Positions 1-7,338 of a DNA stretch of 64,000 nt are shown here, one piece after another (within the stretch, counting starts at the first letter, position 1; every line of letters starts with the position of its first letter). Made by a program: the position numbers and the translations under genes. The notes beneath the pieces were generated by a model, which was given only the letters and a program-made list of their open reading frames with translations, searched no databases and had not been told where the DNA came from. The stretch is from the NCBI GenBank assembly GCA_016186205.1, contig JACPMA010000017.1, forward strand, positions 62,001 through 126,000, read 5' to 3'. Origin of the DNA: Candidatus Peregrinibacteria bacterium. Lineage in GTDB: Bacteria > Patescibacteriota > Gracilibacteria > UBA1369 > UM-FILTER-53-11.

Positions 1-342
1 TTCGTGGTTCGCGGCAGTTGCGGAAATCAAATGCACTTTATTTTTTCGGATGAGTTCGGCGAGCATCACGCCGACTTGAAATGAGCTTAAGGCGCCCGCG
101 ATCGTGACTGCCAATTTTCCTCCGCGGTCTAAATGATTTTTTAGCCAGAGCGCGGCCTGATAGGTTGCTCCGCCGTTGCAATGATTGAGGGTGCGCTCGG
201 CAAACGCTGATACAGGCGTTTTACTTTTTGCCACATACGCGCCGAGCGTGCCGCTCGCTCCTTTTCCAGCGCCGGCACCGTTATGAATTACAATATGTTT
301 TTTGAGGCCCGGCGAGAGTCGGCTGAATTTCGTCTTTTGCAT
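1..342 (-). CDS. Deoxyhypusine synthase-like protein, N-terminal part (cut by window edge)
   Basis: Reading the minus strand from the ATG at 342 gives 114 open codons running off the window edge. The sequence has a Rossmann-like GALSS segment followed by KVHLISATAANHE, which resembles the NAD-binding region of the deoxyhypusine/homospermidine synthase family. These enzymes transfer an aminobutyl group from spermidine to an acceptor. Bacteria lack eIF5A, so bacterial members are thought to act on small polyamines. The divergent neighbours are N-carbamoylputrescine amidase and agmatine deiminase, which make putrescine, so a polyamine role fits. A -10-like TACTAT (354-349) ends 6 nt before the ATG, suggesting a leaderless transcript. 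The rest of the protein, including the catalytic lysine, lies outside the window, so the exact reaction is open. Confidence 0.72.
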   Translation of the reverse strand, partial: MQKTKFSRLSPGLKKHIVIHNGAGAGKGASGTLGAYVAKSKTPVSAFAERTLNHCNGGATYQAALWLKNHLDRGGKLAVTIAGALSSFQVGVMLAELIRKNKVHLISATAANHE

Positions 343-390
343 GTGTATATAGTAATATCTGTATGCAGAATGAACAACCTTTAATAAAAA

Positions 391-413
391 GGCTCGCCCG
401 CAGCGGGCTCGCC
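391..413. repeat. Small GC-rich palindrome in aguB leader
   Basis: GCCCGC and GCGGGC form a hairpin around a 1-3 nt loop, inside a direct repeat of GGCTCGCC. It lies between the probable -10 and the preferred aguB start. It stays open in the aguB frame if the upstream ATG at 363 is used (adding RLARSGLAY). It resembles the other GC-rich palindromes in this window but is too short to assign to a family. Confidence 0.45.
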
Positions 414-416
414 TAT

Positions 417-1265
417 ATGAAAAAAATTGTAAAAATCGGCCTAGTTCAAATGGCTTGCAGTAAAGATGCGGATGCAAATCTTAAAAAAGCTGTTGCCGGA
501 ATTGAAGATTGCGCTTCGCGCGGCGCGCAAATCATCTGCCTGCCGGAACTTTTTTTGAATCCTTATTTTTGCCAAGGACCGAAAGACGATCATTATTTTG
601 ATTTGGCGGAAAAGATTCCCGGCCCAACTACGGATGCGCTCGCTAAACTCGCTCAAAAAACAAAAACCGTAATTCTATGCCCTTTATTTGAAAAAACAGC
701 TGCAGGAAAATTTTTCAATTCCATTGCAGTGTTGAATACAGACGGAAAATTTCTCGGCACATACCGCAAAATGCATATTCCGTCGTTGCCGCCGGATTTT
801 TATGCAGAAGATTATTATTTTGAAAAAGGGGAGGAGGGTTTTAAAGTTTTCGATACGGCCTACGCAAAAATTGGGCCTATGATTTGTTATGATCAATGGT
901 TTCCGGAAGGGGCAAGAATCGCTGCAGCAAAAGGCGCGCAGATTTTATTTTATCCGACAGCCATCGGATGGCCGGTAAATCAATCGCAGGAAAAAAGCTC
1001 TGCTGAACATGAAGCATGGCAAATCACGCAGCGCAGTCACGGCATCGATAATAATGTATTTGTTTGCGCCGCGAATCGAGTTGGCCGCGAAGGAGATTTA
1101 AAATTCTGGGGTACTTCTTTTGTGAGTGATCCCTATGGTCGGGTTTTAGCAAAAGCTTCGATTGACCACGAAGAAAATCTCGTAGTTGCGTGCGATCTTT
1201 CGCTTATTGATGAGATGCGCAAGGAGTGGCCGTTTTTGGAAGAGAGACGCATTAAGTTAGCCTGA
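417..1265 (+). CDS. aguB: N-carbamoylputrescine amidase
   Basis: A carbon-nitrogen hydrolase (nitrilase superfamily) of 282 aa that hydrolyses N-carbamoylputrescine to putrescine, CO2 and ammonia in the cytoplasm. The catalytic triad is visible: Glu44 (CLPELFLNP), Lys118 (YRKMHIP) and Cys157 (MICYDQWFPE). The FCQ after the glutamate and the C-terminal WPFLEERR are typical of AguB rather than other nitrilases. The frame is open upstream to an ATG at 363. I prefer 417 because homologues begin just before the KIGLVQM strand and because 391-413 is a GC-rich palindrome. A TAATAT at 353-358 may be the -10, giving a leader of about 50 nt. The agmatine deiminase that supplies its substrate lies 0.6 kb downstream. 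Its last 14 bp overlap the convergent ORF6N gene. Confidence 0.93.
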   Translation: MKKIVKIGLVQMACSKDADANLKKAVAGIEDCASRGAQIICLPELFLNPYFCQGPKDDHYFDLAEKIPGPTTDALAKLAQKTKTVILCPLFEKTAAGKFFNSIAVLNTDGKFLGTYRKMHIPSLPPDFYAEDYYFEKGEEGFKVFDTAYAKIGPMICYDQWFPEGARIAAAKGAQILFYPTAIGWPVNQSQEKSSAEHEAWQITQRSHGIDNNVFVCAANRVGREGDLKFWGTSFVSDPYGRVLAKASIDHEENLVVACDLSLIDEMRKEWPFLEERRIKLA

Positions 1266-1788
1266 ATCCGATTGACTGTTTCGGTTTTTCTTCGACCGCC
1301 AATAATTTTTTAATGACGTCAAAGATTATACGAAACTGTTTATCGTATCTTTTTTCTAGCTTCTCAATTTTTTCCTTGAGTTCTCGGTGGGTTGCGAGCA
1401 TTTCCCTAAGTTTTGTAAAAGTGCGCATAATTTGGATATTAACTTGGATCGCGCGTTCGCTATTGAGTACGCTAGATAACATAGCTACACCCTGTTCAGT
1501 AAATGCGTAGGCATGATATCTTCTGCCTCCGTAACTTGAGGTCACAATTTGTGACCTCAAGTTTGAGGTCGCCATATATAATGACCAAATTTTCATTTCT
1601 CTATTATTTAGCCGAAACATAAAATCGGCCGGGAATCGTTTTATATTCCTCCGAACAGCCTGGTTTAACGCCTTTGTCTTGACGTCATATAAAGCGGCTA
1701 GATGATTGTCGAGTATTACTTTCTTTCCCCGAATCAAAAATATCTTCCTCTCTATTCTTGCATGCGGTAGTGTTATGGCGCGCGTCAT
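1252..1788 (-). CDS. ORF6N domain-containing DNA-binding protein
   Basis: A protein of 178 aa. Residues about 12-105 match the ORF6N domain: IFLIRGKKVILDNHLAALYDVKTKALNQAVRRN, FPADFMFRL, then SSYGGRRYHAYAFTEQGVAMLSSVL. ORF6N is a KilA-N-related DNA-binding module first described in phage proteins and common on bacterial chromosomes. The C-terminal 70 residues are charged and helical (LREMLATHRELKEKIEKLEKRYDKQF), probably a coiled coil. The domain is recognised, but its target and role are unknown. A TATACT sits 12 nt upstream of the ATG. The gene stands alone with no phage genes around it, and its 3' end overlaps aguB by 14 bp in convergent orientation. Confidence 0.88.
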   Translation of the reverse strand: MTRAITLPHARIERKIFLIRGKKVILDNHLAALYDVKTKALNQAVRRNIKRFPADFMFRLNNREMKIWSLYMATSNLRSQIVTSSYGGRRYHAYAFTEQGVAMLSSVLNSERAIQVNIQIMRTFTKLREMLATHRELKEKIEKLEKRYDKQFRIIFDVIKKLLAVEEKPKQSIGFRLT

Positions 1789-1849
1789 AGAATACCAGGC
1801 AGTATATCAAAACAAGATGAAATTTCTCTAAACTTTTCATGAACTTTTT

Positions 1850-2866
1850 ATGACATATCAGATGCCCGCCGAGCGGGAGCCGCATATCGGTACGTGGCTC
1901 GCATGGCCGCATAATAAGGAACATTGGCCTGGAAAATTTGAACCAATTCCGCGCGTTTATTGTGAAATTGTTCGTGCGCTTCTGCAGGGCGGCGAGCGCG
2001 TTTTTATATGCGTGAATGATGAAAAAATGGGACGTGAGGCACGCGATATTTTGGCTTTGTCCAAGGAAGAACAAGAAGCCGTGCAATTTTTTCATATACC
2101 AACTGATGCAAGCTGGTCGCGCGACCACGGTCCGATTTTTGTACGCGATGCATCCGGCAAACTTGTTATCACCAACTGGATTTTTAACGCGTGGGGAGGG
2201 AAGTATCCGCCTTGGGATAAAGACGACACAGTTCCGCAGAAAATTTCAGAGCAGTTAAAAATTCCAGTAATTCAGCCTGGCATTGTTTTGGAAGGAGGTT
2301 CGATTGACGTGAATGGAAGGGGGACGCTTCTCACCACCGAACAATGTCTTCTTAATAAAAATCGAAACCCCGATTTGAGCCGCGAGCAAATTGAAAAATA
2401 TCTTCACGATTTTCTCGGCGCCAGTCATATTTTATGGCTACGCGAAGGCATTATCGGAGATGATACTGACGGTCACATTGATGATATTGCGCGTTTTGTA
2501 GATGAAAAAATCGTTGTGTGCGCCGTGGAGCAAAATCCAGAAGATGAAAATTATACAATCCTTCAGAAAAATTTTGAGGATCTAAAAAAAATGAAAGACC
2601 AAGACGGCGCGCCGTTACACATCGTTCAAATTCCCATGCCGGACCCAGTAATATATGAAGGCCAGCGCCTTCCTGCAAGCTATGCTAATTTTTACATAGC
2701 CAACAAAGCCGTGCTCGTACCGACGTTCAACTGTAAAAAAGACGAAGAAGCGCTTAAAATTTTCACCAAACTTTTTCCAACGCGAAAAATAATCGGCATC
2801 AACTGCATCGATTTAGTTTGGGGACTCGGAACTATCCATTGTTCAACTCAGCAGCAGCCCATCTAA
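1850..2866 (+). CDS. aguA: Agmatine deiminase
   Basis: A 338-aa member of the peptidyl-arginine-deiminase-like (guanidino-modifying) superfamily. It converts agmatine to N-carbamoylputrescine and ammonia, the step before AguB. Visible motifs are the N-terminal MPAEREPHIGTWLAWP, WSRDHGPIFV with the substrate-binding Asp at about 92, LEGGSIDVNG, TDGHIDDIARF, and the C-terminal GLGTIHCSTQQQP carrying the catalytic Cys331. The length is normal (about 340-370). A second in-frame ATG at 1862 (MPAERE) is an equally plausible start. The 3' end overlaps the convergent unknown gene by 4 bp. With aguB it gives a complete agmatine-to-putrescine route. No arginine decarboxylase is in the window. Confidence 0.95.
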   Translation: MTYQMPAEREPHIGTWLAWPHNKEHWPGKFEPIPRVYCEIVRALLQGGERVFICVNDEKMGREARDILALSKEEQEAVQFFHIPTDASWSRDHGPIFVRDASGKLVITNWIFNAWGGKYPPWDKDDTVPQKISEQLKIPVIQPGIVLEGGSIDVNGRGTLLTTEQCLLNKNRNPDLSREQIEKYLHDFLGASHILWLREGIIGDDTDGHIDDIARFVDEKIVVCAVEQNPEDENYTILQKNFEDLKKMKDQDGAPLHIVQIPMPDPVIYEGQRLPASYANFYIANKAVLVPTFNCKKDEEALKIFTKLFPTRKIIGINCIDLVWGLGTIHCSTQQQPI

Positions 2867-3498
2867 TTTGATGTCAGCACAGCATCCGGAGATTGTAACG
2901 CAACACGGCCTGCAGCATCCTCGACTCCTAGAGAATTCATAACAAGTGCGCGAAAGTTTTTGAGGAAAGCGGCGATACCGGGTGATCGTTGAATGGGTTT
3001 TGGCTTAATGCTCCGCGCTTTTAGTAAGTCCTGCAACGCTCGCAGTAATACATCAGCATCTCCTGTGAGCGCCGCTTGCACAAGAGAAAAAAGCGGCGAT
3101 TGTCGAGTCACATGCGGCACAACATGCATTGTTACATTAAAAATACGCTGCGCCGGTTCATCGCTCCTGTCGAACGCGCTTAGCAAAATGGTGAAGAGTT
3201 GCCGCTCTTCCCCGGAAAAAAGATCCGCAACATTATCAGCTATGGTTTCTGTTGCAAGCATTTCATCAACTTCGTGGAGCATGGCTAAAAGCATTTCCGG
3301 CATAACTTCCATATCAGGCGGAAGATTTAATCCTGCAGGCGCATCTGGAAAAAGTTCATGGTGACGTCTGTTCATTGCACTCCAGATTGCATTAGAAACA
3401 CCGGCTAAAATTCTTGCAGTATAATCGTCCTGCACATTACAGTGGCGATCTTTCCATTCGTCGCAAGCGTCGATCAATTCGCCATACCGAAGAACCAT
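2863..3498 (-). CDS. Hypothetical protein
   Basis: 211 aa with no family I recognise. The sequence is mostly helical and soluble, with no signal peptide or membrane segment. It has a negatively charged middle (MEVMPEMLLAMLHEVDEMLATETIADNVADLF) and a more basic C-terminal third. It has one of the clearest promoters in the window: TTGCCA (3533-3528), a 16-nt spacer, TATAAT (3511-3506), then only 7 nt to the ATG, so the mRNA probably starts at or next to the start codon. It is divergent from the helicase gene at 3559 and shares the same 60-bp control region. Confidence 0.75.
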   Translation of the reverse strand: MVLRYGELIDACDEWKDRHCNVQDDYTARILAGVSNAIWSAMNRRHHELFPDAPAGLNLPPDMEVMPEMLLAMLHEVDEMLATETIADNVADLFSGEERQLFTILLSAFDRSDEPAQRIFNVTMHVVPHVTRQSPLFSLVQAALTGDADVLLRALQDLLKARSIKPKPIQRSPGIAAFLKNFRALVMNSLGVEDAAGRVALQSPDAVLTSN

Positions 3499-3505
3499 AG
3501 CTTAT

Positions 3506-3533
3506 ATTATATATTTTCTTGTCCTCTTGGCAA
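3506..3533 (-). promoter_or_regulatory. Sigma70-type promoter with leaderless spacing
   Basis: On the minus strand: TTGCCA, 16 nt, TATAAT, 7 nt, ATG at 3498. The same 40 bp contains a possible plus-strand promoter for the helicase gene: TTGTCC (3519-3524), 16 nt, TATTAT (3541-3546), 12 nt, ATG at 3559. The two genes are therefore probably expressed from overlapping divergent promoters. Confidence 0.7.
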
Positions 3534-3558
3534 CTTCTGATATTATGTTCCTGTTTTT

Positions 3559-5718
3559 ATGGGAGATTTTTTACGCCCGCGTGATAGCACAGCAACTGTT
3601 ATTGAAGAAGCGCTCGCTTCGCTCGCGCCTTTAGCGCAAGCTTGCCTAGATCGTCACGGTGAAGCCGCCGCAGGAGAACTCCGAGCGATATTTGGAAAAA
3701 GACTGCGCGATATAGCCCCAAGCAATGGAAATGGTAAAGTTGAACCAGAAACGGCATCCGAAACAGAACCGGAATTTGATGAAGACGAAGTTGTAGTTGC
3801 TGAACCGGATGAAACAGGTGAACCGGTAGAGCCGATTTTTGTAGAACGCAAGACAAAACGTCGGCGCAGAGATTTTGCGCGCGAGCTAATTCCGTATGAA
3901 GCTCGAGACGATACCGATCACATCATTATTGAACTCGAAAAGTCATTAATACGCCATGGCGTTCACGATATAAATGATGTGTTTTTATATCTCCGCGGAA
4001 TTTCCAGCATGAACACTCTATTCGGACTTTTTGAAAAAAGGCTCGGTGATGAAAAAAATGAAGAGCGCGAAACAACATCAACAATACGCCGCATACTGCG
4101 TACGGCGAAAATAATACTTGAAGCCTCGTGCAGCATCGAGGAGCAGGATTTTATACCGACAGGAGCGCTGCTCGCTTTGAAAAAATTATGCGAAGAATAT
4201 TCCGTAAATTTTCTTGAGCTTGTTCCAACCATGTCTGTGCTTTCAGAAGCGAAGCGGAGCGGACATGATCGTTTCGAAGACACAAGTTTGCCCGAGGAAT
4301 TTCGCGGAGCGGAAACCATGGGCTACGATCGTGATCCGCGCACCGCCCAGGGTTATATTTATAATCTTGCTGTTCGCATGTCGCAACGCGGGATTATATA
4401 TCTTCTCATGCAAGGAATTTTGAAAGAGCATGAAACAAACGGCGGTAATTCTTCAGAGCTACGTGGGATTTATGCCGCCGGGCTCAAACAAATTTCACGG
4501 CAAATGAATCCGCGTGAAATTCGAAAAGCGCCGGCCATACTTCATTCCGGCAGCCTTGATAAAGATGGATTTAATATGGCGGTAGAAAAAAGAGAATTGC
4601 CCGAAGGAATGTGGCGCCAGCAGACAGAAGTGCTGCAAGCTGTTTCCCGCGGACTCAAACAAGGCGAAAAACGGCTTTATTTTGAACTGCCTGCCGGTAC
4701 CGGAAAAACGCTTATTCTCGCACTGCTTACAAAACTTCTCAATCCCGACGGCAATACTCTTGTGCTTGTTCCAAGCACGCACCTTTCGCTCCAAGATCAG
4801 AGAGCTTTTGAGGAAACGCTCGAACGTAAAGATACTGGTCTCGTTTCGGGTTTCACCGCGGTTTTTGATCAGCCGATAACAATCGGTACGTATGCTTCTT
4901 TTCAGAATTATGTACGGCGGAAAATGTTTCCTCGGGATAAATACGGTTTAGTTTTGTTTGATGAAGCGCATCGCTCGCTTTCACAGCAGCGGCAAGATAT
5001 TGGCGAGTATTTTGATCAGGCTACGCTTATTGGAGCTACCGCCTCGAGTGAAGACATCAGCGGCAGAAGCGTTTCGGATATTTTGAAATGCGCGTATTTT
5101 ATGTCTTTTCTTGACGGTATAAAAGCGGGAGTCGTTAATTCTATGCGCGTTCACCGTGTTCCAATGCCGATCCCTGCCGGAGATGAGCATGAACGCGCGG
5201 TGAAGAAAGATTTAGAAAATCGAAAAGCAACCATAACGAGCCTTTATCAAAGACACTGCAAGGGCAAACAAGCTGTTGTCATGATGGATAGCGTGGCTCG
5301 AACCGAAGCGGTTGCGGAAGCATTGAGGGGTGAAGGTATTAATGCGCAAGCGCTTCATTCAAAAATGCCGCGGCATCTGACCATTTCTCGAGATGCGGAA
5401 TTTCGGCAAGGCAGATTTTCCGTGCTTTGCGTTTGTGAAATGCTTACTGAAGGATGGGATTATCCCGAGCTGCGATTTCAGATTCTCGGCGATCAAATCG
5501 GAACAGAGTGGGAAGTTTTGCAGCGCATCGGTCGTGTCGGCCGCAGACTGGAGGGAAAAGACGAGTCGCATATTTTTGAGCTCCGAGGAGGAGTTATTCG
5601 GCGCAGGGACAGCTTGGTTGAACTTCCGATGCAAACGCCGCTTGATAATGTTTTTCAAAATGCTTCTTTTGCCGGGCCGAAACAAGGGTTCTGGCCAAAA
5701 AATGTCTTTAAAATTTAA
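3559..5718 (+). CDS. Superfamily II DEAD/DEAH-box helicase with uncharacterised N-terminal half
   Basis: 719 aa. The C-terminal half is an SF2 helicase core related to the type III restriction (ResIII) and RecG-like group. Walker A is PAGTGKT (about residue 377), motif II is LFDEAH (about 466), motif III is GATAS, and motif VI is QRIGRVGRRLEG (about 654). The N-terminal 340 residues match nothing I recognise. They include an acidic linker (EPETASETEPEFDEDEVVVAEPDETGEPVEP, shown here in outline only; residues about 65-95) followed by a basic KTKRRRRDFARELI. It probably unwinds or translocates on nucleic acid in the cytoplasm, but its partner is unknown. It is divergent from the unknown gene ending at 2863 and is followed by a winged-helix-like protein. 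A nuclease domain is not visible, so I do not call it a restriction subunit. Confidence 0.85.
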   Translation: MGDFLRPRDSTATVIEEALASLAPLAQACLDRHGEAAAGELRAIFGKRLRDIAPSNGNGKVEPETASETEPEFDEDEVVVAEPDETGEPVEPIFVERKTKRRRRDFARELIPYEARDDTDHIIIELEKSLIRHGVHDINDVFLYLRGISSMNTLFGLFEKRLGDEKNEERETTSTIRRILRTAKIILEASCSIEEQDFIPTGALLALKKLCEEYSVNFLELVPTMSVLSEAKRSGHDRFEDTSLPEEFRGAETMGYDRDPRTAQGYIYNLAVRMSQRGIIYLLMQGILKEHETNGGNSSELRGIYAAGLKQISRQMNPREIRKAPAILHSGSLDKDGFNMAVEKRELPEGMWRQQTEVLQAVSRGLKQGEKRLYFELPAGTGKTLILALLTKLLNPDGNTLVLVPSTHLSLQDQRAFEETLERKDTGLVSGFTAVFDQPITIGTYASFQNYVRRKMFPRDKYGLVLFDEAHRSLSQQRQDIGEYFDQATLIGATASSEDISGRSVSDILKCAYFMSFLDGIKAGVVNSMRVHRVPMPIPAGDEHERAVKKDLENRKATITSLYQRHCKGKQAVVMMDSVARTEAVAEALRGEGINAQALHSKMPRHLTISRDAEFRQGRFSVLCVCEMLTEGWDYPELRFQILGDQIGTEWEVLQRIGRVGRRLEGKDESHIFELRGGVIRRRDSLVELPMQTPLDNVFQNASFAGPKQGFWPKNVFKI

Positions 5719-5763
5719 AAATTTCCAGTACAATCAGATTAATTTATATAATTTATTTGAAAT

Positions 5764-6531
5764 ATGCCAAGAAATGCTCCTAGAGTCAGTCCGGACGTTA
5801 AGCGAGTGATTGCAGCCGCATATGAAGGCGCGCGTAAAGATCTTAAAGTACGTTTAGCGCAAGAAGAAGTTGATCATCAGGCGCTTCAGGACGGTGCAGC
5901 AAAAGTGCGCAGAGCGATTGCCGTTATGCTTGGGCAGGATCAGCCGGATCATCCGGTTTTGGAAATAAAAGATGATGAAGAATTTTTTGCCCGTATGCAC
6001 AGAGCGTTTACGCTGCGGGATAAATTTTTGAATAAAGACGTTCTTGCGCTTCTTGAGCGTGTTGATGCAGCGGTGCGAAATGTAGGTATTTTACGCGAAG
6101 CCCTTGCGCCGCTTGATGGACGGGCTATGGATTTGAAGCGTCATCCTTCGCGTTCTGTGGTTAGTCATGCAACGAGAGAAAGAAAAAGAAACGGAGCCGC
6201 TAAGGACGTTGATAGCGATAGTGGCGATACTTTAACAGCAGGTCGTTATGGAAGACGCCGCGGAGAAGTTCGAGATGCAATTTGGAAAGAATTGAAAAGG
6301 TGGGTTGATGGCGGCGAATCGGGACGATTTACCAATTCAGCAGCATTTCATGAAAGTATAGGATGTGACGACAGAACCGGTCGTAGAGTTTTGGATTGGC
6401 TTGTTGAACAGAAGTTTTTGGAACAGCAGGGTGAACGTGCCGGAACCCATTACGTTCTTACTGCAAAAGGCAGAAGAGAATTATTACAACAGCATTCCGG
6501 CGGCCAAACCCGCGAGGCAGCAAGAGCCTAA
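5764..6531 (+). CDS. Hypothetical protein with probable C-terminal winged-helix domain
   Basis: 255 aa, no family recognised. The N-terminal 140 residues are helical and charged. A polar linker (RKRNGAAKDVDSDSGDT) leads to a C-terminal segment, residues about 165-245 (RRGEVRDAIWKELKRWV, then DDRTGRRVLDWLVEQKFLEQQG and THYVLTAKGRRELLQQ). That segment has the helix-turn-helix plus wing pattern of winged-helix DNA-binding domains, so a regulatory or DNA-binding role is plausible. A TATAAT at 5747-5752 lies 11 nt before the ATG. It follows the helicase gene by 45 bp on the same strand but probably has its own promoter. Confidence 0.72.
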   Translation: MPRNAPRVSPDVKRVIAAAYEGARKDLKVRLAQEEVDHQALQDGAAKVRRAIAVMLGQDQPDHPVLEIKDDEEFFARMHRAFTLRDKFLNKDVLALLERVDAAVRNVGILREALAPLDGRAMDLKRHPSRSVVSHATRERKRNGAAKDVDSDSGDTLTAGRYGRRRGEVRDAIWKELKRWVDGGESGRFTNSAAFHESIGCDDRTGRRVLDWLVEQKFLEQQGERAGTHYVLTAKGRRELLQQHSGGQTREAARA

Positions 6532-6557
6532 AAACCTAAGGAACCTAAATTCGTATC

Positions 6558-7073
6558 ATGAATTCTCTTCACTGGATTATCGCCGCTGTCATTGCCCCGA
6601 TTCCGCTTTTCCACCTTTGGCTCCACGCGCTCTTGCCTTTTTGGCGAAAGCGACCGCTGCTCATTTACTTTGTTAGTATTTTTGTATGGGCAGCCGCGCT
6701 TGCTTATTTTTATTGGCTGAATCTACGTTCCGAATACATTTTTGAATTTAATGCAGTGTGGCGGATCATCCTTGGATATTTATTGATGGCTATCGGCACT
6801 GTAGGAATTTTTGCGAGCATCATCACCCTCGGCCCAAAACGGTTTTTTGTATGGGCTGTGCTCAAACCGCATTCAGTATCTGCGGCGCGCATCGAAAAAG
6901 GTCCATTCCGTTTTATTCCTCATCCGGCATATATCGGTTACCTTTTCGTCGCAGTAGGCAGCTTTATGAGCCGCGGACAATTTTATTTGCTTTATCTCGT
7001 AATCTACCTTTTTATCCTCACGCCCATTGTCATTTATTTTGAAGAAGAAGAATTGCGTCGGCGTGTGCTATAA
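6558..7073 (+). CDS. Isoprenylcysteine carboxyl methyltransferase/PEMT-family membrane methyltransferase
   Basis: 171 aa with about five hydrophobic segments. The C-terminal signature IEKGPFRFIPHPAYIGYLFVAVGS, followed by VIYFEEEELRRR, is the SAM-binding pattern shared by isoprenylcysteine methyltransferases and phospholipid N-methyltransferases (GPxRxxRHPxYxG ... EExxL). Here the usual RHP is PHP. The enzyme sits in the cytoplasmic membrane and probably methylates a lipid or lipid-linked substrate, which cannot be told from sequence. It follows the unknown winged-helix gene by 26 bp. Its stop codon lies inside the -10 of the next gene. Confidence 0.85.
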   Translation: MNSLHWIIAAVIAPIPLFHLWLHALLPFWRKRPLLIYFVSIFVWAAALAYFYWLNLRSEYIFEFNAVWRIILGYLLMAIGTVGIFASIITLGPKRFFVWAVLKPHSVSAARIEKGPFRFIPHPAYIGYLFVAVGSFMSRGQFYLLYLVIYLFILTPIVIYFEEEELRRRVL

Positions 7074-7081
7074 TAGACATG
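7069..7081 (+). promoter_or_regulatory. -10 element giving a leaderless GTG start
   Basis: TATAAT at 7069-7074 contains the TAA stop of the preceding gene. It is followed by 6 nt (AGACAT) and a GTG at 7081. Transcription 7 nt after the -10 would begin exactly at the start codon. No good -35 is visible. Confidence 0.55.
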
Positions 7082-7338
7082 TGAAAAAGAACAAAAAGTT
7101 TATCTGGGATTATGATGTAAAGACGCTTAATTTAAAGGATAAAAAGACGATGCGATGGTATCTCGTCCGCAAGATTGAGTTCGGTGACTGGGCATCTCTC
7201 GACCGTGAGACTTTGGAGCGTTTTTTGCCGTCACTTCAGATACATCAAACAATGAAAAATCTTCTTCAGCTTTTTTTACATGAAAACCCTCCTCGACGCC
7301 ACACAGAAAAAGTTTCTCGCCGCGTTTCAAAAAAGTGA
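7081..7338 (+). CDS. Small protein paired with AbiEii-type toxin (candidate antitoxin)
   Basis: 85 aa from a GTG start (KKNKKFIWDYDVKTLNLKDKKTM). The frame is open further upstream to 7027, but that part overlaps the previous gene, while the GTG lies 6 nt after a TATAAT. The segment WDYDV...RWYLVRKIEFGDWASLDRETLERFLPSLQI resembles small proteins commonly encoded just before AbiEii nucleotidyltransferases. Its last 59 bp overlap the following abiEii-like gene in another frame, which is typical of toxin-antitoxin pairs. The antitoxin role is inferred from position. It has no obvious DNA-binding motif. Confidence 0.68.
   Translation: MKKNKKFIWDYDVKTLNLKDKKTMRWYLVRKIEFGDWASLDRETLERFLPSLQIHQTMKNLLQLFLHENPPRRHTEKVSRRVSKK

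Noticed and set aside
3559-5718. Restriction subunit of a type III system
   Set aside because: The helicase core resembles ResIII, but no PD-(D/E)xK nuclease motif and no methylase (Mod) gene is present.
5393-5809. 138-aa frame bridging helicase end and next gene
   Set aside because: It overlaps the conserved helicase motif VI region in another frame and has no protein-like features.
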